64,000 bases of DNA from Congeria kusceri. Taxonomy: Eukaryota > Mollusca > Bivalvia > Myida > Dreissenidae. The number at the start of each line of letters is the position of its first letter. The stretch's first letter is position 1. The stretch is from contig CM051029.1 in NCBI GenBank assembly GCA_027627225.1, positions 75,618,578 to 75,682,577 of the forward strand, in the 5' to 3' direction. The position numbers and the translations under genes are program-made. The notes beneath the pieces are model-generated. The model was not told where the DNA came from, ran no database searches, and worked only from the letters and a program-made list of their open reading frames with translations. Shown here in pieces: positions 35,083 to 47,989 of this stretch.

Positions 35083-35096
35083 CCCCCCCCCCCCCA
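35083..35096. repeat. Poly-C tract
   Basis: About fourteen cytosines beside 'attaaaggggcg'. It marks the upstream edge of the minus-strand LINE relic and may be an assembly-sensitive homopolymer. Confidence 0.8.
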
Positions 35097-35439
35097 TTAA
35101 AGGGGCGTATCGACGGCTAATACGGTATAATATTTTAAAAATAATTATATTTAAGAAGTATTTACTAAAAGAATGCTTAACACATAGGTCTCGTTTTTAA
35201 AACAAACAGTAAAATAATTTATTTTATAATTGTAGTAAAAACGTAGAAACTCCACGAAAACCAATTTTCGAACCAAATGCCTAAACGTCAGAAAAATAAT
35301 GAAATAAAATTTTGGGTGCAAGGTGAAGGTCGTACAGCTATGGTTAGGAATTGCTCTTAAGTATAACTTCAGTTAAGAAATTGCTTTTTTAATTTATTAA
35401 TTAGGACATTTAACTTGACCTTAAGTATGTTAATGTAAT

Positions 35440-36400
35440 TGCAAAAGTTGTATCGGTATAGCAAAAGCTCAATCAACTATTGGGTTATTTAGCAGAAAGC
35501 ATTTGATCTATTTTAACTTAAGTAATGGTGACTTTGACCCCTAAATAATACCAAACAGCGTCTCTTGATCTTGAACCCACACAAACAATATGCAATTCCA
35601 TGCAGGGTCTTGCTATAATGTATCTATACATGAAGTTTTATTACAATAGTTCAATTCGTTCTTTCGTTATTGAGCCGATACCGGTTTTTTCATTTTAAGT
35701 AACAGTAATCTTGACCTCCACCTATCCTATATGCAAGCCCAAGTGAAGTTTCAATATAAGGTATGTACATTTGAAGTAACGTAACAATACCTTAAGTCGT
35801 TCTTGAGCTGTGGAGTGTTATTTCTAGTAATGGAGACCTTGACCTTGACCCGCCCACTCAAGCGGGGTCTCAATAAAAGGTATTTACATATGAAGTTTCA
35901 TTAAAATATTTTAATTCAAGTTATTGAGTAGAAACCGTTTTTCTATTTAAGTAATTTAAGTAATGGTGACCTTGACCTCATCCACCCTATATGCAATCGC
36001 AAACGGCGAGGTCTAGATATAAGGTATATACATAAATAGCTTCATTAAAATATTTGATTTCGTTATATAGTCATTGAGCGGAAACTGTTTTACATTTTTA
36101 GTCATGGTGACCGTGACCTTGACCCCACCCACTTCATATGCAATCCCATGCGAGGTCTCGATATAAGGTGTCTATGTATAAAGGTTCATAAAAATATCTT
36201 AATATGTTCTTAAGTCATTGAGCGGAATACTTTTTTTCTATTTCTATTTTTAGTTACGGTGACCATGACCCCACCCACCCCATATGCATACATAGATACG
36301 CATGATGTTTCATTAAAATATCTCAATTCATTTTCAAGTTATTGAGCGGTAACCATTTTCCTACTTTAAGTAACAGTGACCTTGACCTTGATCCAACCAG
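35440..36400. repeat. Tandem array, ~125-150 bp unit, about seven copies
   Basis: Units carry 'ggtgaccttgaccttgaccc', then 'atatgcaat', then 'gaggtctcgatataaggta', then 'gaagtttcattaaaata', then 'ttattgagcggaaaccg'. Unit starts are near 35522, 35700, 35827, 35952, 36102, 36256 and 36371. There is no coding potential. Confidence 0.75.
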
Positions 36401-37029
36401 GAACCAATTCTTAATACAGTTGATATCGAGTTATTTACATTAAGGTCAGATATATTTTAAAACTCACTTATGTGTTAATTAATGAGTTTTCACTTCCACT
36501 GTTAAAAAAGTGGCATTCCTGCAAAAAATAATTAGTTTAATTAAAAAAAAGTGTGTACTTGTTGTATTTATTAAACTAATTCTAATTATGTTGATTTCGC
36601 GGTATTTAGACATAGGCCAAACATATTTTTAAAGCTCACTAATGTGTTTATTAATGACTGAAAAAATGGCATTGTCTGCAAAAAATGTGTGTTTGATATC
36701 ATTGTTTAATACTTTAATACCTTTTATTTCACCATTACATTCAATATTATTAGAGAGAAATTGCAAACTTATGACAAATATGGAAGATGATAACGGGCAG
36801 TCTTGTCGTACATCTCTTTTTATATTGAAGCTATCTGATGTCCGTTGTTTATAATTAAGCTATTTGTGATTATGCAAAACATTTATATCCACTGAATAAA
36901 GTTCGATCCAAAGTTTAATCGCTCGAGGCATTTAACATAAAAGTGTGACCAAGACTATCAATTATCTTTTCAAAAATCGAAAAGACAACAATCCTGGTTT
37001 GTTTGTTGAGTTTAAATAGGATATAACAT
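36401..37029. other. AT-rich DNA, no supported feature
   Basis: 'taaaactcacttatgtgtta' with 'ttaatga' (36463) is echoed by 'aaagctcactaatgtgttta' (36631), suggesting a diverged ~170 bp repeat pair. Otherwise unremarkable. Confidence 0.45.
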
Positions 37030-37580
37030 CAAATATTGATCGTAAATTTTCCCGAATATATCTGTTGTCATATGAGATTAAGAGATCAGTATATTCAATC
37101 CTGGCATGAAACCTTATCATTTCAACTAAAGATGGAATATTATTGTAAATTTAAACAAGATTTTGATTTCGACAATTATTTATTGTGTGTAAAAAATGAA
37201 AAACATTGTACGGAATTAACTCGTTGAAGGCTGCCATCACATTCTGTTGAAATTGAAACTACAGGAAATGCAAACTATGTACACAAAATGTAGTTGAATC
37301 TGAATACCATTTTTTATTATGTTACACTGCTTATTCAGATCTTTGAAATGATTACAATATCCCATTTAATTGGCCTAATGTCACAAAATTCAAATACATA
37401 ATGTTTGATAAGAGATAAAGTAAAATAATAAATGTATCAAAGTTTATATATAATGCAATGAATTTAATACAAAAGTTATGTTAGACATTTACTGCTTTTT
37501 CTTATAATGCAATTTTAAATATCACTTTACAATATATACATATACTAGGAATAATTTGTATATCACCAAGATATGGTCGA
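37030..37580 (+). mobile_element. LINE C-terminal relic
   Basis: The frame 37036-37227 reads 'MRLRDQYIQSWHETLSFQLK', 'MEYYCKFKQDFDFDNYLLCV' and 'KNEKHCTELTR'. This corresponds to the region immediately before the Cys-rich block in the 4.4-8.3 kb LINE, where the equivalent reads 'NHKQSWYNSI' and 'YARFNNEFHFEPFL'. Further broken frames reach about 37560. Confidence 0.6.
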
Positions 37581-40231
37581 ATATGTTACATGATTATCTG
37601 AATTTATCAGTATTTATACTGTGCATTCTGAAAAGGAGACTAATTATTATAACAATGTTCGTAAATATATCATTGTTTATTATGTAGTATCTTAAAACTC
37701 TATATACAGATTTGTCAAAGCATTACCGATATCTTGCTTTACGTTTATTATACATTTTTGTTTAGTTTTAATTATGAACTCGTATATTTCTACCATTTGC
37801 TGTTGTTGACTGATAGCACCCATTGTTTCGTTTTCGCCAATAGCGCTATTTTGAAGGGAGCACAAACGTTTTGTTCTAATGATGTATTGGCTGTACTATT
37901 TGCTGTTGTTTTTCCCTGATAGCTTTCTTTAATAGGCGCTATTCTAAGACGAACAAAAACTTATATATACTACATTGTATGTAACGCGAATGGTAGTATG
38001 AAATACAAAAAATATCAAAAGTCACTTTCTAATGATATAATATAACCCATCTAAACAAGTAATGAGTATTGTTGTAAATAACGTCATAATCCATATAATT
38101 ATAGTGTTAATAGATTAATCTTTGTAACTACATATGTAATTAAAATCATAGTCTAATAATGAAAATGTGATAGTCAGATATAAAAGATATGATATAATGT
38201 GTTTACACATGCATAAAGTGATTAATGTCGTAGTATATAAATATATTCTATATCTTACGTTAAAAAGATTTATTAATAACAGTGCAAATGTTCTACTTTG
38301 TATCATTTTTATGTATCACTGACATATATTGTAATGAGTACGTTTGCACAATTTCATCTATAATACGTGTCTTAAGCCCACAAGCAATTAGGCGAACTAA
38401 TAATAGTAAAAATAAATTGCATATTAAGCTGCTTCTTCTCACTATATATATATATATATATATAGTACTTATTTAAATACCCCACATTACAATTATAACC
38501 TTGTACATTTGTTGTATACGATTGCAAAATTCTATTTATGTTATATGTGTCTTGGCCATAATTTAATTTAACGTATTGTAAATGGCCAAACGCAAATGTG
38601 CCGATTAGCCAATAAACTCGGAACTGAACTGTTGTTCATAAAACCATTTGTATCAAAGTATATCATTTGTGAAACTTTCTTAATCGGATTGCCATTGCTT
38701 TTGTTGCGATAGTGTAATCTGTGTTTAACAAACTTATCGTCGAATTAATATTGTTTTTTTCCTTGGTTTGGCAATAGTGTAATTATTCTTTGATTTTGTA
38801 AGTCTGATAATACACCTTTCTCAAAATAATAAGAATAATTTTTTGAATTAATAAAGTGTGGTTTTAAAATAATCCAGATTATAAACTTCTTATGCTATTA
38901 TTTATGTCTGAAAATGCGATCATTATGACGCAATCGTATTCGTTTAAGTTGTCTTCACATAGTAGCTTTGCTATCGTAATTACGATTGCGGTTTTGAAAA
39001 AAAAAAATTCATCTATTTGTCCAGATATAGCTGTTTTGTATAGGTTTTCAAAGAATCGTACTTCTGCTTGTAAAATGTCGTTTTTACATTGTTATATTTC
39101 AATTGGTGAATTGTTTATTTTTTCTCGGCATTCTTTGTTCGAAATCTTTGAAAGTCTTTTTCTCTGAACGTAATTGACAAATTTCAAAAATATTTCAAAT
39201 AATTTTTCTTTCAATGACTACCAAATTCATATAACATATATTTGTTAACAGACCATGTAGTCAGGGAGAGTGGCAGTTTTCCTTATATAGACATATTAAA
39301 TCGAAAATTTCGGAAACTACTAGTAAATAAGACCAATAGCAAAGAAATTTTGCAGAAAGCTTTCTTAAGTAACCATCCACTACGTAGACACCGTGTCTCT
39401 AACTAGTTTAGCTTTATGTGGCATCTACCACCGTCCAATTTCCTCTATTTACACAGGTCCTTCAGAAGCTTTTACTTTTTATAAGTGTAATTACGTTCTT
39501 AAAAGTATGCCGAAAATGGTAAATTTTGTCTTAATAAAACGGAAACCGAGAACGTTTGTGTATATATGGTATAGGATTAATTAAAGTTGTATTTTAATAA
39601 GGAGCAGTCTCTATGTGTATGTATTCAACACAATTACGTACAATATCTACCTCTGATTAGTGCACTTTGCACGCCTGGATGTATATAATCGCTATTAACA
39701 ATATTTAGCTCGTTAGTGACATCAGATAAACAGTTTGTGTGACCTCACGATTTGCGCCTGGACTAGATTTCTTTATGCATAGATGTGTCTTTTAACATTA
39801 TTGAGAGTATTTTGTATTTATAGCAAATAACTCGGTTTGTATTGGTTATCAACATGTATATACACGTTTACTAATATAGATTTCATTCCGAATAGCAGTT
39901 TGGTAAATGTGTCATTTGAGCATGGGAGTACCGTAACCCGGCAACTTGTTAATGTTGTGAAGATAATCCACCTTGTAAAATTACAACAGTTTATATGCTG
40001 TTGCAAATAAAGCATTACTGTTATATAAGATTGATACTTCCATCTGATAAGATTGCTACTGTTAACACTTCTGCAATACATTTGTATATTTGCTGTGTTT
40101 TCATACAATATAAATTATATATGACCAAAATGCGTTCGAAGCGAGCGCTATTTTTATAAAATGAATGAGTGGCAGGTCAACATATTGTCAGACAATACTA
40201 CTAATAAGTACGAATTTTGGTGTTAACATTC
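37581..40231. other. AT-rich DNA, little recognisable
   Basis: An (AT)n run at 38443-38464; a LINE-3'-end-like string near 38575-38635 ('atggccaaacgcaaatgtgc', 'ccaataaactcgg') similar to 33625. One exon-like open segment starts near 39250 after 'atttgttaacag' and reads 'HVVRESGSFPYIDILNRKF' to about 39403; I do not recognise it. Confidence 0.45.
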
Positions 40232-40527
40232 TTAAAGGGACTTGGGCACGGATTTTTCTATTATTAAAATATACCATTAAAAGTCTTAACTTGACAATTG
40301 GACGTATCTGAACAAAACATATTACGTATATTCTTATTTGGACCATTAAACGTCTTAACTTGACAATTGGACGTATCTGAACTAAAAATATTACGTATAT
40401 TCTTATTTGGACCATTAAACGTCTTAACTTGACAAATGGACGTATCTGAACTAAAAAGATTACGTATATTCTTATTTGGGTGATCGGACAATTGTAATTT
40501 TGTGATTCTGTAAATAGGTCCCTTTAA
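40232..40527. mobile_element. MITE with TTAAAGGGAC termini and three internal 72-bp repeats
   Basis: The ends 'ttaaagggacttgggcacgg' and 'taggtccctttaa' are inverted and match the MITE at 21422. Inside are three near-perfect 72-bp units ('taacttgacaattggacgta' ... 'acgtatattcttatttggac'). The two ~75-codon minus-strand frames here are translations of this array. Confidence 0.8.
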
Positions 40528-43392
40528 GATATAATATTTTATAGAATTACTTATTCATTTTCTTTTTCGCGTGTATTACTACTATTTGTTGCATTTTATG
40601 AATTATAGGAAATTAAGTAGTATGTACCTGAATGCACTGTAATGTTGTCTACAAAAGCAATGTTAGTAAAAGTAACATTTAACTCAATAGATATAGTTGT
40701 TTTTCTTAATATGACAATATCAGAACTATGTGGATGCAAACAGATGCCATTTCAAATATTAGAAGACGGTGCGTGATCTAATACTTGTTCAGAATAAAAT
40801 GAGACTACTTCACACCAACGTTGTCGTTTGAATCACCCATACGCTGCACTTGTTTCAACTTTCAACTGTTAATCAAGAAGTGCAAAAAATTGCCAGTAGA
40901 AATGATGTAAATAATCAAAACGCCGACAGCATAGAAAGACTGTTGGCGAAACATGTTAATTATGAGTGCACTGTTGCTAAAAAGGAAACATTTGTTTGAA
41001 TAAAGTTCAATAGCCCACCTTTAAACTTGATAATATGGCTTCTTATTATATACAAATGTATATCATCCAGTCAGCTATAGACATTCGTGCCACGTGACCG
41101 TCCCAATATTTGACCAACATACGGCCTCAGGCCAAAACGGCTGTCTTCAGCCCAATTTACAAGGTCAATATGAATTCAACTACTTCATGACAAGTTTATT
41201 AATTAACATTATATCATGCAGCATCGTTCAGTTTTAATAGTACAAGTATTAAAACTATTATTTCGATACAGATAGAAATAGAATACAGCATTTTTCAGTT
41301 TTACAAGGCCAGCAGTAATAACAATGTTTTTATTCTTGTAACTGCCTATTGTTAAATATAACGACCAAACAGTACATAAAGTACTTGCTAAAAAAATAAC
41401 CAGTTCGCGTTTTTAAAATAATGCATAAAATGATAGCACAAAAATGGCGCAAACAATGCCAAAATATGATCTCTTATAAGGCCAAGCTAATCCTGAATCC
41501 TGATTTGCCAAATCTCGTATTAGCCGCGTTTTTCCATATTGGCATTGGCCGAGTTTTGAAATTTATTGGCGAGGTTTACATTGTATCAAGCGAACAAAGT
41601 GACCAGATTCTCATTTAATATTGTAAAGTTAATTAATACTGCAACGAAAGATGGTTTAATTAACTGTTTATAACGTTACCCGTACATAAATAAGGCCTGC
41701 AAGTTGCAAAGCCTACACACAATTCTGAAGTCTTGTGAAAACTGGTTTTCGTCATCTCTATCCATTTTGTTTACATTTACATCGTTATTCCATGTCTGAA
41801 TATCGATGAACACTTTCAATCAACTGTATAATATTCCATTCGACAACTTTAATCAGTGTGTAATTCTGATTTCAACTAACGCGCTACTGAGAATCTATTA
41901 CATTGTATTTTTACAAACACTTGCATGAAGCCCCTGAATCAAATTAACAGTCTTGCATTATTTGCTTGAAGATTAGTTTTCGTCTAGAAATTATTATTTT
42001 TGAAAGCGTATACAAGCTAAAATCGTGCATTCAATTCTGCTCAATTACGAAACAGAGCGAGAAGCCTGTTTAGCACACTGCAAATAGAGTAAGCGACCTG
42101 TTCCAATTACCTGTTCAACAGAAGTGACTCATTCAATAATAAATATCTTGCAGTGTTGCAGGCTAGCAGCCGATGTCAAGTGTGCTAAAATACTTGCAAC
42201 AAGCATTCAGAAAACTTGGTCATAGACAAGAACATTAATACCGAATAGGGAATTAATTTTTATTATCTAGCCGTGCATGTTAATATGAATTACGGTTGTG
42301 TAATTTGGAATTATTTAGAATTACATTTTTCCCTCAACTAGCTTTACTCCTGAAGATGTTATTAAATTTATAAATAGAGGTTATATCTATCTATAAATAA
42401 ACTATGGCGGACGCATCAGAATCGGAGATACTAAACCTTAAGCTGCTTTTGTTGATAAATACCCCTGGCTATTTTTGTGGAAAGTAGGTTGTAAGCATAG
42501 CTTCCGCGAATCAGTAAACGCCACATGCATTTTAGTCTTAGTGAATATGTATACAGGCAATTGTAATAATACTGTTTTGTGTGATTGTATTTATTATTGT
42601 TAACAGACGGATGTATGAACAACACAGATCCGAAGTATGGTAATATTCTTTATTTACTTTCCGTAGCATTCAGCGTCACATACAACACTATCTCTAATAC
42701 CAAGATACATTCAGTTATAAACCACGCCACGCATACAGAGGTAATATTGTACTACATAGGTGTACTTGCTTACTACAACCTCCTTTACCTTTAGATTAGA
42801 ACTCATTAATTAACAATAGAAAAATATTCTGTGTTAATACTTAATTGATCATAGTTTGAACAACATAAGCAAGATTTCAACATAAGAAAGATTTTCTGCT
42901 ACAAGTCTATCATTCGGACACTAGGTTAATCTTCCCATTAATTTATTCTCTTTCGCAAATATAATGTCCTGTTATCACCAAGTTCTAGCTTCTCGGGTCT
43001 GGTAAACATCACATAGTCACTTGAGAAGAACTTTTTCACATTGCTTAGTGATCATTGTCAACTATAATTGATATTATGTGATTAACAAAACAAGTATTTC
43101 AACCAACCATCTGAATATGAGAATTGTTATCAAAATATCGCTGTATTGGTTCTAGAGTGAGAAACACTGTTGACATGAGTATTATATTTCACTAATTCTT
43201 CCCACGAGAAAAATATACATATAAATATTTCTCGAAGTAGAAATATTAGTATATTAGCACAAATTGTCAATAATCATACACAACGTATATTCACTGTGTT
43301 TACTGATTGTATAAGAGCATTTTTATTATGGCTCTTCACTAAAACACACATGATGTATTATTTTTCACTTAAATACACAATATAATTATCTG
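40528..43392. other. AT-rich DNA without recognised genes
   Basis: No domain-bearing frame and no clear repeat family. It lies downstream (in element orientation) of the Ty3/gypsy fragment, so an LTR might be hidden in 42.8-43.4 kb. A purine run on the minus strand around 43197-43208 could be a polypurine tract, but I could not identify LTR ends. Confidence 0.4.
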
Positions 43393-43862
43393 TCACTCAT
43401 CATATAAACGCTTAGGCGGACGTCTCATTCTATGCGGACGTTGTTTTGGTTGTTGTTGTTTATCTGTCGGACGTTGTTGTTTATCTGGTTGACTTGTATG
43501 TCTTTTTTCTGAACCTGAGTCTGCGGGTTGAACACCATTTTCAACCTCGATACGTCACGGTATACGTGTTTTCCCTTGTGTAAAACTGTCAACATTGAAC
43601 CTTTCCTTGCTATTACAATTCCAGGTACCGGATCTAACGTAGTTTCGAATTTGTTTTTCTGTTCTCGTTTTAGCAAAACTCGATCTCCAACATGAAGTTT
43701 ACTTGGCTGTGTACGTCGCCTTTTGTCTGCATATAGTTCGTTTCTTGTCTTAGCACGACTATCCTTATCACGAATTTCGCAGTCATCCTTTTGAACTGGC
43801 GGTTTTGGTAATTTTGCATTCAATTGGCGATTGAACATGAGAAAAGCATGCTTATATTCGAC
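43393..43862 (-). pseudogene. Ty3/gypsy pol 3' end: integrase C-terminal region
   Basis: A minus-strand frame reads 'HAFLMFNRQLNAKLPKPP', then 'NELYADKRRRTQPSKLHVGD', 'RVLLKREQKNKFETTLDPVP' and 'GIVIARKGSMLTVLHKGKHV'. This is the end of the integrase core plus the GPY/F-like C-terminal domain of gypsy retrotransposons ('F-N-R-x-L' and 'Y-A-D-x-R-R' blocks). After a one-base slip near 43547 the tail continues in another frame as 'ENGVQPADSGSEKRHTSQ', ending 'RPHRMRRPPKRLYDE' with a stop at 43393-43395. The upstream part of pol is cut off at about 43862 by the tandem array. About 150 residues of a normally >1000-residue polyprotein remain. Confidence 0.8.
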
Positions 43863-45120
43863 TTCACCGGTGCGTTCATAGACAAACTGTCCATGATTGG
43901 TGAAGATTGGATAAAAAACCAGTCTCTATCCTGAATAATGTCCATTTTTGTATATTTTTTCACAAACAAAGGGCAATAAACTGGTGTTTCTGGCTCGATT
44001 TTGCTTATATTGGACGTCACCTTTAATATTATGGTCATAGACAAACCCTGCAAGATTGGTGAAGATTGGATGAAAAATTATGAATAATGACCATTTTTGC
44101 ATATTTGTTTTCACAAAAGGCAATTACTCCGGTGTTTATGACCCCATCTTGCTTATATTCGTATTCAACTGTAATCTAAAGGTAATAGACAAACTGTGCA
44201 AGATTGGTGAAGATTGGATGAAAAATGAAGTCTCTATTCTGAATAATGCTCATTTTTCTATATTTTTTTCACTAAAAGGGTAATAATAAATCCAGTGAAA
44301 CAGAAAATACCATAAAAGCGGAAAGTGCCGTCCCGGATTAGCCCTTTCAGGCTGCACAGGTTTTCTGGGATGACACTGTACGCACATGCATTAAGCCCGG
44401 TTTTCGCACGACACGGCTCATGTTTTAATGTCGTGATCAGTGATTTAAATTTACAGAAGGGATTAAACAAATGGCAGTAACTCTGGTGTTTCTGGCTCTA
44501 TGTTGCTTATATTCAACTTAACCTGTAATCTTATGGCCATAGCAAACTGTTCAAGATCAATGACAACTGGATGAACAATAAAGTCTCTATACTGAATAAT
44601 GTCCATTTTTGCTCATTTTTTCACAAACAGAGGGCAATAACTCTGGTGTTTCTCGTCAGATCTTGGTAAAAATTGGACGAAAAATTAAGCCTCTATCCTG
44701 AATAATGTCCATTTTTGTATAATTTTCCAAAAACAAAGGGCAATACCTCCGGTGTTTCTGGCTCTATCTTGCTTAAATTCAATTTGACTTGTAATCTTAT
44801 GTCCACAGACAAACTGTGCAAAATTAATGCAAACTGGGCAATATCTCCGGTGTTTGAAACACGATCTGGCCGAATTATTTGGCGTCTGCTGAGATCTGAT
44901 GGTCATTTACAAACTGTGAAAGTTTGGTTAAGATTGAATGGCAAATAAAGTCTATATGTTGGAAAAAGACATTTTTGCACTTTTTGGCATGAAAAAGGGG
45001 CAATAACTCTAGTGTTACTGGTGTGATTAGGCTCAATAACAATCCAGTCCAAGATTGTATGGTCATACACAACTGTGCAATATTGGCAAAGATTGGATAA
45101 AAAGTGAAGTCTCTATCGTG
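43863..45120. repeat. Tandem array, ~190 bp unit, about six copies
   Basis: Units read 'tggtcatagacaaactgtgc', 'aagattggtgaagattggat', 'gaagtctctatcctgaataa', 'tgtccatttttgcatatttt', 'agggcaataactccggtgtt'. Anchors fall near 43890, 44060, 44205, 44690, 44940 and 45090. The array is interrupted by the palindromic element at 44290-44432. Two further units of the same family are at 47700-47960. Minus-strand frames here are repeat translations. Confidence 0.8.
44290..44432. mobile_element. Short palindrome-bearing repeat inserted in the array
   Basis: 'aaaataccataaaagcggaa', 'agtgccgtcccggattagcc', 'tttcaggctgcacagg', 'gggatgacactgtacgcaca', 'tgcattaagcccggttttcg'. The parts 'gtcccggattagcc' and 'ggttttctgggatgac' are imperfectly self-complementary. 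I recall a very abundant repeat of this form from zebra mussel; it is the main hint to a dreissenid, not proof. Confidence 0.6.
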
Positions 45121-46230
45121 AGAACAAAGCAAATTGTTGACGGCACACGGAAGACGGACTAGTGTTTTGAAACGTTCGGCCGGGTACCAGACTATGATTG
45201 TTAGTGATTTGAAGCCTATTGAGTCAAAATTATGCATGTTCTCGATTTTCCATACTACAGTTTAAAACTGATACATTGCAGTAACTGGTTGTCAAATAAA
45301 CTTCGGTATCTGCATTATCTCAATCACTTTAACATGGAGACTGTGAATAGCGAAAATTAGGGGTGTCATTAGTTTGACGTGATTTTTTTTTAGAAACTGT
45401 AATTGTAATAAATAACATGAGATACACATTATATTACACATGCCATACATTATCTTAAATAATTAAAAGGGCCCTTTCAGGTTTTGATTTACTAACTGGT
45501 AGCCTGCAAGGAAAAGGAGTAGTCTTCAGCGGTTTTCGGTTATTTCGTTAACACAGCCATTTTGCAACCATTCATTGTCGGTTATTTCGTAACCATGTCG
45601 ATCAATTCGTTACCACTTTGTTTGTGCGTGTCTTACTGATAATATAATCAAAACAATAGGTATGAAATAACGCTTTGAATCGAGTAAAATTGAACATACG
45701 TAACATTTTAAATGTTTGGTTATGCCAAACAGTCAATCTAATTAAAATCATCTCCATTCTGACGCTACTATATTATCAGCTGACTGGATCTGATGACTTC
45801 GCATTAGGGATCACGTTCAGATGACCTTTTTATAAGCCAATCAAACTGTTGCCTTCAAAATATTGCGGTATAACTTCATATATAAACCACAAATACTATG
45901 CACGAAATTAACGTGAACTTTGGATGTTTAGTCGCCTTAGGTACAACTATATCCATTATTTTCCCCGTGAAAATGAACTGTTAATGATTTTTTCTCGAGA
46001 ATCAGTTGGAAATGCATCACTTTTCAAAAACTGTGGCCAAACATTGCTGTGCAAAAGACAAGTTCATTGGACGCAGCAGGACTGATGTTTTATTGTTCGG
46101 AAGGTCATGTGAACGTGACCTGTTATACGATGTCTTCAGATCCTAACAATGTTAGGAATTGAGCTTAGTAAGATTGGCCGAACAGTCTTTAAACGCCATT
46201 GTGACATCATCGTTAGAAAAGCCGGGTGTT
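45121..46230. other. AT-rich DNA, no supported feature
   Basis: No domain-bearing frame. The short string 'aaaagggccctttcaggttt' near 45466 recalls a MITE end without a partner. Confidence 0.45.
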
Positions 46231-46234
46231 GAAC

Positions 46235-47195
46235 AGAACAAAACAGAACGTTTATTGATATAACATGTACAATTACAGTTCATCGTTACATATACAAAAT
46301 TATCATAAATTAGCCTATGCATGGCAATGCGAAAGAGAACATTATACAATATTTATAGTTGTTTCAGGTCATCAAATAAATTGTGCCTATTTAAAGCAAC
46401 AAGTCTCGTCGTCGTCTATCATTAGTGTTGCATGACATTTTTAAAATATTTGCTTGTCTGCCAGAATACATTTTTAACATATGCTATGAGAGTCTTAGTT
46501 TTGATAAAACAATAATTAACTTTCAGATTTAAACTTTGTCTAAATAATCTGCTAATTCAAATCGTGTTAAACTCTTTATATAATGTCAGTGAACTCTTTA
46601 CATTTACATCATGTTTCTTTAAACTATGTACATGTCAATTAGTCTGGTTTTAAAAATGGGTATGTTGGACCGTATAAATACATTAATATTAACTGATTCT
46701 GGATATATCCATACATCATAAAGGCCAGTATTATGAAGCCAGGCTAGCACCCTTGATAACCAATCATAATATTATAATATTTTCTGCATCATATCGCATA
46801 TATATTGAACACACATAAACACAAGTGGTTATTGTAAAATCGTTTTACTTTGCAAAATGGACCAATTAATTTTAGTAGATTCATAAGTCAAACTTATGCA
46901 ACAAACAGAAGTGTTCAGTCAAATCTATTTAAATGCTAAAAAGTTATATGCATTCAAACTTAACAAAAGTTTCTTTTTTTAATTCGTTATAACAACATGC
47001 AATTTGTTTTGTTTAACAGTGTATAGCTTTATACAATATTTTTAAATTCTTACATAACGAGTTATATACGTATAAAGGGAAGCGTCCAAGCTCACCATAG
47101 ACTACTGAATTAGAAGAAATCAGTTTAATCCCTAGTTTTCTTTTAACAAATCTTCTATGAACTATTTTAATATACTCAGCTTTCGAAACTAGAGG
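46235..47195 (-). mobile_element. LINE 3' relic with (TTCTG)n-type tail
   Basis: The minus strand at 47030-47180 reads 'HRRFVKRKLGIKLISSNSVV' and 'YGELGRFPLYVYNSLCKNLK', the post-RT segment shared with the other LINEs ('YGELGR' also at 5.8 kb). The 3' end near 46235-46275 reads on the minus strand 'tatcaataaacgttctgttt' followed by 'tgttctgttc', the short-repeat tail seen in molluscan LINEs. Frames between are broken. Confidence 0.6.
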
Positions 47196-47980
47196 GCCGT
47201 GATGGCGCAAAGCGCTCACCTGAGAACTGGTACAGATAAAGACCATACTGTTATGACAGGTTTGAAAATTAAGTTATCTGAACAATACGAAGAGGGGGAT
47301 AGTATCAATTTTGATTTAAAACATCGGTTAGTGCAATGAGCTAACTAAAGTACGAGTTGGGTAGTAGATGTGCAATTTTTTTGCCAATGGTTCTCAAATC
47401 ATTATCTTCGATATTCTTACCTGACTTTCATTAAGTCATGGACAATGCAGAGACAGTAGATTTTGATGTCTTTTTTGCAAACAGTTTTGGAGAACTAGTT
47501 GCAATGCGATAATTGCGATGGCTGTGCTATAAGGTCAAGTTTTGCTTTTTCTTTCATAATTTTCCGTCCAATTATGATAAATGATGTTAATGCAGGCTCT
47601 TAAGACATCAATGTTGCATGTCCAAATAACTGCATGCAAGTCTAGCAACTATTGGAAATCAAATTGCATTTATCAATTTGTATGGTCATGCGCAAATGTC
47701 CAAGTTTGGTCAACATTGAATCACTATATTCGACTTCACCTTTAATCTTACGGTCATAGACAAATTGTACAAGATTGGTGAAGATTGGATAAAAAATGAA
47801 GTATCTATCCTGAATAACGTCCATTTTTGCATATTTTTTTCACAACAAAGGGCAATAACTCTGGTGTTTATGGTCCGATCTTGCTTATATTCGACTTCAA
47901 CTGTAATCTCATGGTAATAGACAAACTGTGCAAGATTGGTGAAGATTAGATGAACAAGATTCTGCGTTTGATAAACACAC
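47196..47980. repeat. Dispersed repeat with two ~190 bp units
   Basis: It starts 'gggccgtgatggcgcaaagc' 'gctcacctgag', a typical bivalve repeat head. Units of the 43.9-45.1 kb family are at about 47740 and 47915 ('agattggtgaagattggat'). Confidence 0.65.
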
Positions 47981-47989
47981 ATGCGCCCG

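Noticed and set aside
38892..39167. 91-codon frame as a membrane protein gene
   Set aside because: Composition reflects AT-rich sequence; no splice context or homology signal. The opposite strand has weak LINE-like text that was also too uncertain to call.
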